Of a DNA stretch of 5,007 bases, positions 1 to 5,007 are shown piece by piece. Each line of letters begins with the position of its first letter. Within the stretch, counting starts at the first letter, position 1. The translations under genes and the position numbers were made by a program. The notes beneath the pieces are model-generated. The model made no database searches. It had not been told where the DNA came from and worked only from the letters and a program-made list of their open reading frames with translations. Source of the stretch: Acidobacteriota bacterium (lineage in GTDB: Bacteria > Acidobacteriota > Blastocatellia > RBC074); NCBI GenBank assembly GCA_022614735.1, contig JAKEHZ010000282.1, positions 1 through 5,007 of the forward strand, written 5' to 3'.

Positions 1-366
1 AGTCAGCTGCGAAATTGTAACTGGCTGTCTTTATTGATGATTCGTCGTTTCGTTTGTTTCTCAGGGTAGGTGCTTCACTCTTTACCTGTTGTCAGATATC
101 GACTCGGTTTGTTCCACAGAAACATTATCTACGTATCTTTCTGTGTCAGCCGTTTCTTGAAAGATCTCAGATTTGCTAAATCTAACGGTTTTTGTGACGG
201 TTTTATAGTTCTCTGTAATTGGAGTTCTCTCGCATATTCTGGGGGAAATAGGCGGGGGAGCTTAACTTGCAGAATATAGATGTTAGAAAATATCGAGACT
301 GAAGTTAATAGAGAATACAGTGTAAGCTCAAGGTTTCACCTGCGGAAAAAAACACTCTGAAATCCC
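1..366. other. AT-rich non-coding stretch downstream of hpnH
   Basis: I see no supportable gene here. The stretch is visibly richer in A and T than the flanking coding DNA. A 69-codon plus-strand frame from a GTG at 70 has no recognisable domain and an unconvincing composition. One small inverted repeat is present (cacagaaa at 115-122 with tttctgtg at 138-145, 15-nt loop), too weak to name. On the minus strand, hpnH ends at 367 and its transcript would run into this region. A T-run lies shortly after the stop (complement of the A-run near 345-351), but I find no convincing stem in front of it, so no terminator is called. Confidence 0.5.
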
Positions 367-1383
367 TTAACCAAGTCCTCGAACTGAAGCAATCATATTC
401 TTCAGGCTGCTCGTCGCATCGATTACCGCGGTCGGCTCGTGCCCGCAATGAACCATGCAATCACGGCAGCGTGGATTTCCGCTCTTGTGACCGTAATTCT
501 CCCACTCGGTCACTTCGAGCAGCTCATTAAATGTTTTCGCATATCCCTCATTGAGTAAATAACAGGGCTTCTGCCAGCCGAAAATATTGTAATTCGGGCA
601 CCCCCAGGGTGTACATTCGTAATCGATCTCGCCCATCAGGAACCTCAGGTAGAAGGGCGATTGATTAAACTGCCACTTTTTGCCACGCCGGGCGCGGAGA
701 GGTGCGAAGACCTCGCGGAAGAGAGCCTTTGTCTGCTCACGTTTAAGGAAATGTTCCTGATCCGGCGCCCAGGCGTAACTGTAACCGGGCGAGATAGTCA
801 TTCCATCAACGCCAAGCTCTGTGAGAAAATCGAACATCTCGTGTAACTCTTTGGGATCTTCGCCATCAAAGACTGTTGTGTTCGTATTAACACGGAAACC
901 ACGGTTTTTTGCCTCTTTGATCGCGCTCACGGCAATGTCGAAAGTCCCAGCGCGATCAACCAGCTTGTCATGACGCTCCCTCATCCCGTCCAGATGAATA
1001 TTGAATGTCAAGTAAGGTGACGGTTCGAATTGATCAAGATTCTTTTCGAGCAGTATTGCATTAGAGCAGAGATAAACAAATTTCTTGCGCTCGATCATCC
1101 CTTTGACGATCTCGCCAATTTCGGGATGGAGTAGCGGTTCGCCCCCCGCAATCGAGACGACCGGTGCGCCGCATTCTTCGACGGCCCTAAACGCCTCATC
1201 AGGTGACATGCTCTTCTTCAGAATTTCACTCGGATATTGGATTTTACCGCAACCGACGCAGGCCAGGTTACATCGAAAAAGCGGCTCCAGCATGAGAACA
1301 AGCGGATAACGTCTTTTGCCTTTCAACTTCTGTTTGAACACATAAGCGCCGACCTTCATTGCCTGGCGCAGAGTGACTGCCAT
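367..1383 (-). CDS. hpnH: HpnH, radical SAM adenosylhopane synthase (hopanoid side-chain biosynthesis)
   Basis: This 338-residue protein matches the HpnH family in length and sequence landmarks. HpnH uses SAM and a 4Fe-4S cluster to make a 5'-deoxyadenosyl radical that adds to diploptene, giving adenosylhopane, the precursor of C35 extended hopanoids. Seen in the sequence: the radical SAM cluster motif CNLACVGC (C38, C42, C45), the SAM-binding GGEP (80-83), the NIHLDG strand (128-133), and a C-terminal region with further cysteines (C257, C262, C274 and CRDCMVHCGHEP around 306-317) typical of HpnH and its DUF3463-like tail. The ATG start is supported by an AAGGAG box 9 nt upstream; the stop is TAA. 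It appears to stand alone: no squalene-hopene cyclase or hpnG lies in the window. The upstream peptidase is on the same strand, but 255 nt with a large palindrome separates them, so independent transcription is likely. Confidence 0.93.
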   Translation of the reverse strand: MAVTLRQAMKVGAYVFKQKLKGKRRYPLVLMLEPLFRCNLACVGCGKIQYPSEILKKSMSPDEAFRAVEECGAPVVSIAGGEPLLHPEIGEIVKGMIERKKFVYLCSNAILLEKNLDQFEPSPYLTFNIHLDGMRERHDKLVDRAGTFDIAVSAIKEAKNRGFRVNTNTTVFDGEDPKELHEMFDFLTELGVDGMTISPGYSYAWAPDQEHFLKREQTKALFREVFAPLRARRGKKWQFNQSPFYLRFLMGEIDYECTPWGCPNYNIFGWQKPCYLLNEGYAKTFNELLEVTEWENYGHKSGNPRCRDCMVHCGHEPTAVIDATSSLKNMIASVRGLG

Positions 1384-1480
1384 ATCATCCCTCTCCTTAA
1401 GTTAGAAATCCGAGGTCTAGAAATGATGCGGTATTTTCGCCTGTTACCCCGCATTCCGCAAATAAAAAAAGACGAAAGAA
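1384..1480 (-). other. hpnH leader region
   Basis: This stretch lies between the hpnH start and the 9-nt palindrome. Reading along the minus strand it begins with a seven-T run (complement of 1464-1470), located 11 nt past the base of the palindrome. It also contains a 6-bp inverted repeat (atgcgg 1426-1431 with ccgcat 1449-1454, 17-nt loop) and then the Shine-Dalgarno. I could not find a convincing -35/-10 pair. A promoter for hpnH is expected here or within the palindrome, but is not shown. Confidence 0.3.
1393..1398 (-). promoter_or_regulatory. Ribosome binding site of hpnH
   Basis: On the minus strand the sequence reads AAGGAG, followed after 9 nt by the ATG at 1383. It is a good Shine-Dalgarno match and supports the chosen start. 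Confidence 0.7.
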
Positions 1481-1597
1481 GGAAAACGGAACAAACGGAA
1501 ATAACGGAACAAACGGAACAAACGGAACAAACGGAACAAACGGAAAAATCCCAGAGAATTTCCGTTTGTTCCGTTATTTCCGTTTGTTCCGTTTTCC
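1481..1597. repeat. Palindromic element built of 9-nt tandem units (38-bp perfect inverted repeat)
   Basis: The left arm 1481-1518 and right arm 1560-1597 are perfect reverse complements over 38 bp, with a 41-nt spacer 1519-1559. The arms are made of a 9-nt unit, acggaacaa, with the variant acggaaata in register in both arms. The left side carries seven units in a row (1486-1548), so the array runs past the arm into the spacer; the right side carries only about three and a half. The element lies 41 nt beyond the stop of the M28 peptidase gene and about 100 nt upstream of hpnH. As RNA from either strand it would form a very long hairpin that can slip by 9-nt steps. On the minus strand a T7 run follows 11 nt later, so a terminator or mRNA 3'-end-protecting role for the peptidase transcript is possible, but the U-run is not directly abutting. 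Frames through it give low-complexity TEQ or SVC repeats, which I regard as non-coding. Confidence 0.95.
1486..1548 (+). repeat. Tandem array of seven 9-nt units
   Basis: Units begin at 1486, 1495, 1504, 1513, 1522, 1531 and 1540. Five are exactly acggaacaa. The second is acggaaata and the last acggaaaaa. The period of nine is a multiple of three, so a reading frame stays open through it and gives a TEQ-type peptide repeat. Identical adjacent units suggest recent slippage expansion on this side only. Confidence 0.95.
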
Positions 1598-1638
1598 CTT
1601 ATTCCATTCATCAATAGCTCTCCAGGCCTGATTACAAT

Positions 1639-3273
1639 CTATTGCCTGGCCTGTTGAGCGCCAGCCGGCAGCGGCTTGCGTGGAAATCTCTCATCACGCA
1701 TCGCGGCGTTATAGACGAAGGCCGCCATAATCACCGAAGCCTGCTTCATATCGTCCGCCTGGATGCGATCGTAAACATCCATATTCGAATGGTGCGTGCG
1801 GGTATCGTACTCGATTGGGTCCTGAATAAATTGGAAGCCCGGCAGACCTACTCTGTCGAACGACAGGTGATCCGTACCTCCGGTATTCTGCATCGTCAAG
1901 GTCGCAGCGCCGAGATCGCGGAACGGCGCAAGCCACGCGCGGAAGATCGGGCGGACGGCGTCATTGCCCTGCATATATACCCCACGAATCTTGCCCGTGC
2001 CGTTGTCGAGATTGAAATAGACCGAGAATTTGTTGTAACCGGGCTTGGTGATAATCGGCCCCTGTGGAGCCGTCCCTCCCGGCACAAAATCCTGTTGTTG
2101 TCGTTGCCCCTGCTGCGTCTGGCTCTCCGCAAAATGTTTGGTGACGTAGGCCCGCGAACCGAGCAATCCCTGTTCTTCACCGCTCCAGAGCGCAATGCGA
2201 ATCGTGCGGCGCGGTTTGACGCCCAAAGCTTTCAGGATGCGCACTGCTTCCATAGCGACGGAAATGCCGGCAGCATTGTCAGTCGCACCGGTACCGCCGT
2301 GCCACGAATCCATATGGCCCCCGAGCATCACAATCTCATCTTTTTTGTCGCTGCCAACGATTTCGGCAACGGTGTTGTATCCCATGAGGTCCTCGTCGTG
2401 AAACTTCGCCGAGATGTTCAGCTCAATCTTGACCGGAATGCCTTTCTGCAGAATGCGTGAGATACGGCCATAGTGTTCAACCGCAATGACAACAGACGGC
2501 AAAGCCGGTGTAGCATTTTTGTCACGCGATCCGCCTCCTTGGACAAAAACTGTTCCGCCATCGCCCACGCGACTGAACCTGATCACTGCTGCCGCGCCTT
2601 CCTCTTTTAGGAAAGCGCTGATCTTCTGGGCCAGTTGCATTCTCTCGCGTCTGGATTGTTGCTGTTCCGGCGAAAATTGGCGGCCTGGGCCCGGATCATC
2701 ATTTGCCCTTCTCAAAAGCTCTTCATCACTGTAACGATCGGCGGGAGCCTTGAACAACGCTCTGACCTCACGAAGAGCTTCGGTCATCACGAATTTGCCT
2801 TTCAGCTTTCCTTTGTACTTCCCAAAATCGGCTTCTGATTTGATTTCGGTAAGGACAACTTCGGCCGTCACTGGCCCGTTTGTCCCTGGTGTCCAGGCTT
2901 CAGGATAAGCGATGATCGGGAATGGAGCAGGCTCAATGACATGCGCAGATATTTTGTCAAAAGACCAGCCACGACCGAATGGCCCCCACCCTTCGAGCTG
3001 AGTATTTTCCAGCCCCCACTCAGTTAGCTTATTTTTTGTCCACTCGTTAGCTGCTTTCATTCCGGGTGAGCCGGTCAAACGATAGCCGATGACATCGGTC
3101 AGCCAACTGAGCGTCTCCATCACTTTTGAGCGTTCCAAACCCTCTTCACGAATCTTCTTCATCATCTCCAGGTCTACTTTCTCGACCTGAGTAACTTGTG
3201 CTCCGGCAGTCAAGCCTATGATCAGCACGGCCGTGATCAGGACAATCGCACGCTTGAAACGAGGATCTATCAT
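1639..3273 (-). CDS. Exported M28-family zinc aminopeptidase with PA-type domain
   Basis: A 544-residue extracytoplasmic peptidase of the M28 family (binuclear zinc exopeptidases that remove N-terminal residues or dipeptides). Residues 1-25 form a Sec signal peptide: basic MIDPRFKR, hydrophobic core, AGA|Q cleavage site. A protease-associated-like insert spans about 120-290. The catalytic domain keeps all expected residues: H320 and D322 in GGHMDSW, D332 in TDNAAG, E366 (general base) and E367 (ligand) in SGEEQG, D423 in NLDNG, and H495 in HHSNMD. It should therefore be active in the periplasm or outside the cell. A glutamine-rich loop (about 384-395) sits between the Glu pair and D423. The start is the ATG at 3273; an in-frame TTG at 3288 would place the Shine-Dalgarno inside the coding region and add five polar residues before the signal peptide. 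The stop is TAG. The exact substrate cannot be read from sequence. It is divergent from the small exported protein at 3518. Confidence 0.93.
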   Translation of the reverse strand: MIDPRFKRAIVLITAVLIIGLTAGAQVTQVEKVDLEMMKKIREEGLERSKVMETLSWLTDVIGYRLTGSPGMKAANEWTKNKLTEWGLENTQLEGWGPFGRGWSFDKISAHVIEPAPFPIIAYPEAWTPGTNGPVTAEVVLTEIKSEADFGKYKGKLKGKFVMTEALREVRALFKAPADRYSDEELLRRANDDPGPGRQFSPEQQQSRRERMQLAQKISAFLKEEGAAAVIRFSRVGDGGTVFVQGGGSRDKNATPALPSVVIAVEHYGRISRILQKGIPVKIELNISAKFHDEDLMGYNTVAEIVGSDKKDEIVMLGGHMDSWHGGTGATDNAAGISVAMEAVRILKALGVKPRRTIRIALWSGEEQGLLGSRAYVTKHFAESQTQQGQRQQQDFVPGGTAPQGPIITKPGYNKFSVYFNLDNGTGKIRGVYMQGNDAVRPIFRAWLAPFRDLGAATLTMQNTGGTDHLSFDRVGLPGFQFIQDPIEYDTRTHHSNMDVYDRIQADDMKQASVIMAAFVYNAAMRDERFPRKPLPAGAQQARQ

Positions 3274-3280
3274 GTGGTTT

Positions 3281-3286
3281 TCCTCC
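3281..3286 (-). promoter_or_regulatory. Ribosome binding site deciding the M28 peptidase start
   Basis: On the minus strand GGAGGA lies 7 nt before the ATG at 3273. It falls just after an upstream in-frame TTG (3286-3288), so that TTG cannot be served by it. The ATG is therefore chosen. Confidence 0.8.
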
Positions 3287-3312
3287 AAGGGAACAAAAAG
3301 AGATCATTAAAA

Positions 3313-3318
3313 ACTATA
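3313..3318 (-). promoter_or_regulatory. Candidate -10 box for the M28 peptidase
   Basis: The minus strand reads TATAGT here, five of six matches to the sigma-70 -10 consensus, about 40 nt before the ATG. This would give a leader of roughly 30 nt. I see no good -35 at the normal spacing, so the call is tentative. Confidence 0.25.
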
Positions 3319-3506
3319 TTTCGATTCGACTGTTTATCTGTCTGGTAGTACACGCAAAATCCCATATTGGTTACGTAAATTCAAGGAGCGATAAAGGGGC
3401 ACCGATCTTTTGCTTGCAGTTGAGCTTATGCGATGTTAAAAAAATGACGAGCATTTGCCAAAAATGGTAACCTATTTAGGCTAAAACGCTAAGCGCTCTC
3501 TATACT

Positions 3507-3512
3507 GGAGGT
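3507..3512 (+). promoter_or_regulatory. Ribosome binding site supporting a TTG start
   Basis: GGAGGT lies 5 nt before the TTG at 3518-3520. No ATG or GTG is in a suitable position, and the frame from TTG begins directly with a signal peptide (MKRYTILTL), so TTG is the start. Confidence 0.75.
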
Positions 3513-3517
3513 CTCTT

Positions 3518-4048
3518 TTGAAACGCTACACAATTCTGACCCTGACAATTTTGCTCGCACTCGTCTGCGCCCATCAAACTCCATCGAACTCGCAGACGAG
3601 ACCGAAACGTCGTGCCACCCCCACACCCGCGCCCGTGATCGATATGCGTCCGGAAGCAACTCGGGTAGCCGACCAGATCAAGAACTTCAGCAGGTTCCTT
3701 TACATCTACGGTAAAGTACAAAACAGTATCGAATTTGCCGAGGAGGAGGCCAAACGTGCTCAGGCCAATCCAAAAGTTGCGGCTCCGAATCCGGCTCTGA
3801 ACAAGAAAAACAAGGATGACATAGTTGCAAGCATCAACGGCCTGCGGACGGGATTGGCTACTCTGGTGAATAGTTGGCAGGGGAACCCACGATTGCAGAT
3901 ACAATATCTGAAAATTTCCTATGCTGCCGAGGCAACAGCGAGTGCAGAGCAACTTGCTACAGCGGGACGATACAGAGATGCCGGTAACGCTTTGATCACG
4001 GCTGTCGAACGGCTGACAGACACCTTGATTTCAATGCGTCTGCAATAG
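3518..4048 (+). CDS. Small exported helical protein of unknown function
   Basis: A 176-residue protein that I do not recognise. Residues 1-18 look like a Sec signal peptide (MKRYTILTLTILLALVCA with likely cleavage VCA|H). C17 does not sit in a good lipobox because the residue before it is Val, so a lipoprotein is less likely. A short basic, proline-rich linker follows (RPKRRATPTPAP, 28-39). The rest, about 45-176, appears almost entirely alpha-helical: a charged helix with EEEAKRAQ (about 46-84), a loop of Ala/Pro/Asn, then helices about 98-119, 125-149 and 152-174. The last two are alanine-rich and repeat-like, reminiscent of a four-helix bundle. There are no catalytic motifs. It starts with TTG behind a strong Shine-Dalgarno, is transcribed alone, and ends with TAG 12 nt before the 7-nt palindrome. 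A periplasmic structural or binding role is possible but not shown. Expression as a real gene is supported by the signal peptide and ribosome binding site. Confidence 0.8.
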   Translation: MKRYTILTLTILLALVCAHQTPSNSQTRPKRRATPTPAPVIDMRPEATRVADQIKNFSRFLYIYGKVQNSIEFAEEEAKRAQANPKVAAPNPALNKKNKDDIVASINGLRTGLATLVNSWQGNPRLQIQYLKISYAAEATASAEQLATAGRYRDAGNALITAVERLTDTLISMRLQ

Positions 4049-4060
4049 GATGAGAGTTTT

Positions 4061-4169
4061 GATTGCGGATTGCGGATTGCGGATTGCGGATTTTTTATCT
4101 GCAGGGATCGAGTTCAAAACGAAACCTGGAGATGACAAATCCGCAATCCGCAATCCGCAATCCGCAATC
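4061..4169. repeat. Palindromic element built of 7-nt tandem units (33-bp perfect inverted repeat)
   Basis: The left arm 4061-4093 carries four gattgcg units plus gattt. The right arm 4137-4169 is its exact reverse complement over 33 bp, with a 43-nt unique spacer 4094-4136. Outside the arms, tgagag (4051-4056) and ctctca (4169-4174) could extend the pairing after a small bulge. The element fills the gap between two convergent genes: it begins 12 nt after the TAG of the exported protein and ends 2 nt before the TGA of the ABC ATPase. It may therefore be a bidirectional transcript boundary, although no U-run follows the complete hairpin on either strand. Frames through it give the familiar low-complexity RIADCGLRI and NPQSAIRNPQS peptides, which are translations of the repeat and not real genes. 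Heptamer repeats of this kind recur in many environmental bacterial genomes. Confidence 0.95.
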
Positions 4170-4171
4170 TC

Positions 4172-5007
4172 TCACCCTCTCTCCCCTCCCGTCATCATCA
4201 AACCAATCTCTTCCTGATCAACCTTCAGCGGATCGACTTCTCCGACAACCCGCCCCTGATACATCACCAGCACTCGATCGGAGAGTGAGAGGACCTCTTC
4301 CAGTTCAGCGGAAACGAGCAAGACCGCTGCACCGGCATTACGTAAATCAATAAGCTGGCGGTGAATGAATTCTATTGCGCCGATGTCTACACCACGCGTA
4401 GGCTGTGAAACGAGCAAGAGCTTCGGATGCAGATCGAACTCTCGCCCGATGATCAATTTCTGTTGGTTGCCGCCGGACAACGCTCGTGCCGGCAGAAACG
4501 GATCTGGCGGACGCACATCGAAATCACGAATCACTCGCCCGGCTTTCCTCTCGACTGCTTTTTCATCAATCAACCCAAACCATGAAGAGACCGCAGGCTC
4601 TCGATAATGAGTGCCGAGAATAGTATTGTCTGCCAGATCAAAATCCAGCAACAATCCGCGCCGGTGGCGATCTTCGGGGATATGTGCGATGCCGAGTTCT
4701 TTGATCCTGCGCGCGGAAAGCCGGCTGATCTCTCTCCCTCCAAGCGCAACGCTCCCGTTGCTCGAGCGCTCCAAACCGGCGAGAACTTCAATCAATTGTG
4801 TCTGCCCGTTTCCCTCGACGCCCGCGATGCCGACAATTTCTCCCGCGCGGACTTCAAAAGAGATGTCGTTGAGCTTGGCGCCAAAACGCAGGCCCTTCAC
4901 GCTAAGAACAACCTCTTTCGGCTGCGCCGCAGTCTTTTCAACCCGCAACAAAACATCGCGTCCCACCATTAAACGCGCCAGTTCAGCTGCGCTGGTCTCG
5001 CGCGTCG
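4172..5007 (-). CDS. ABC transporter ATPase, C-terminal half (BMP/nucleoside or simple-sugar import type), 5' end outside window
   Basis: The frame runs open to the right edge, so the gene is partial. The residues before the internal ATG at 4969 read TRETSAAELARL, then MVGRDV, the conserved linker between the two ABC domains of RbsA/YufO-type ATPases; that ATG is not the start. Numbering from it, the second domain shows a lysine-less Walker A (GVEGNGQTQ, 50-58), signature LSGGNQQK (164-171), Walker B region LLLVSQPTRGVD (184-195), and SAELEE (220-225) in place of the H-loop. These departures are normal for the second domain of this family. The QPTRGVDIGAIEFIH block fits the nucleoside/BMP-lipoprotein group best. 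It would energise import of a nucleoside or sugar at the cytoplasmic membrane, with a binding protein and two permeases not in this window. The stop is TGA, immediately beside the 7-nt palindrome. About 230 N-terminal residues should lie beyond 5007. Confidence 0.9.
   Translation of the reverse strand, partial: TRETSAAELARLMVGRDVLLRVEKTAAQPKEVVLSVKGLRFGAKLNDISFEVRAGEIVGIAGVEGNGQTQLIEVLAGLERSSNGSVALGGREISRLSARRIKELGIAHIPEDRHRRGLLLDFDLADNTILGTHYREPAVSSWFGLIDEKAVERKAGRVIRDFDVRPPDPFLPARALSGGNQQKLIIGREFDLHPKLLLVSQPTRGVDIGAIEFIHRQLIDLRNAGAAVLLVSAELEEVLSLSDRVLVMYQGRVVGEVDPLKVDQEEIGLMMTGGERG

Larger units (their letters stand above)
3289..3517. promoter_or_regulatory. Divergent intergenic promoter region
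   Basis: This AT-rich spacer must hold promoters for both the M28 peptidase (minus) and the small exported protein (plus), which start back to back. Weak plus-strand candidates are TTGCAG (3414-3419) with TAAAAA (3437-3442) at 17-nt spacing. An 8-bp palindrome ttacgtaa lies at 3371-3378 and could be an operator half or chance. None of these is strong enough to fix a transcription start. Confidence 0.45.

Noticed and set aside
115..145. 8-bp inverted repeat cacagaaa/tttctgtg
   Set aside because: Short, AT-leaning and with a 15-nt loop; expected by chance in a stretch of this size.
70..279. 69-codon plus-strand frame from a GTG
   Set aside because: No domain, no signal and an odd composition in AT-rich non-coding DNA; a purine-rich stretch upstream is not a convincing ribosome binding site.
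1481..1597. CRISPR array
   Set aside because: The units are 9 nt, directly adjacent and without unique spacers, and there are no cas genes.
1237..1617. Plus-strand open frame with a TEQ repeat and an SVCSV tail
   Set aside because: Its first part is antisense to the start of hpnH and the rest is translation of the 9-nt palindrome; the period of nine keeps the frame open automatically. No independent sign of a gene.
1642..2460. Long 272-codon plus-strand open frame
   Set aside because: Entirely antisense to the M28 peptidase, whose catalytic motifs are intact on the other strand.
3501..3506. TATACT as a -10 box for the small exported protein
   Set aside because: It directly abuts the Shine-Dalgarno, so transcription would begin after the ribosome binding site.
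4063..4353. Plus-strand frame reading MRIADCGLRI followed by NPQSAIRNPQS
   Set aside because: This is translation of the heptamer palindrome followed by sequence antisense to the ABC ATPase. Such peptides are common spurious annotations.
4800..4830. Walker A lacking the usual lysine in the ABC ATPase
   Set aside because: Degenerate Walker A in the second nucleotide-binding domain is the normal state in RbsA/BMP-type ATPases and is not evidence of inactivation.

Overview
The window looks like chromosomal DNA of a Gram-negative, soil-type bacterium of moderate GC content. The best guess is Acidobacteriota (Blastocatellia-like). This is an inference from three things: a hopanoid gene, a large exported M28 peptidase of a type common in that phylum, and intergenic short-unit palindromic repeats of the kind often seen in such genomes. 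No rRNA or other marker gene is present to confirm it.

Layout from left to right. Positions 1-366 are an AT-richer stretch with no supportable gene. Positions 367-1383 (minus) encode HpnH, the radical SAM adenosylhopane synthase. Positions 1384-1638 are a spacer holding a striking element: 9-nt tandem units arranged as a perfect 38-bp inverted repeat (1481-1597). Positions 1639-3273 (minus) encode an exported zinc M28 aminopeptidase with a PA-type insert; the ATG at 3273 is preferred over an upstream in-frame TTG because the Shine-Dalgarno lies between them. Positions 3274-3517 are the divergent promoter region. Positions 3518-4048 (plus) encode a small exported helical protein of unknown function starting at TTG. 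Positions 4061-4169 hold a second palindromic element, this time of 7-nt units with 33-bp arms, between two convergent genes. Positions 4172-5007 (minus) are the C-terminal half of a duplicated-domain ABC ATPase of the BMP/nucleoside or simple-sugar importer type; its 5' end is outside the window.

The genes do not form an obvious pathway: membrane lipid biosynthesis, extracytoplasmic peptide degradation, an unknown exported protein and a solute importer sit side by side, mostly as independent units. The most noteworthy content is the pair of intergenic elements. They have unrelated unit sequences (9 nt and 7 nt) but nearly the same architecture: arms of 33-38 bp built from tandem units, central spacers of 41-43 nt, total 109-117 nt, each lying downstream of a minus-strand stop codon. 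They may belong to one class of repeat-built palindromes acting as RNA hairpins, gene boundaries or mobile/expanding elements.
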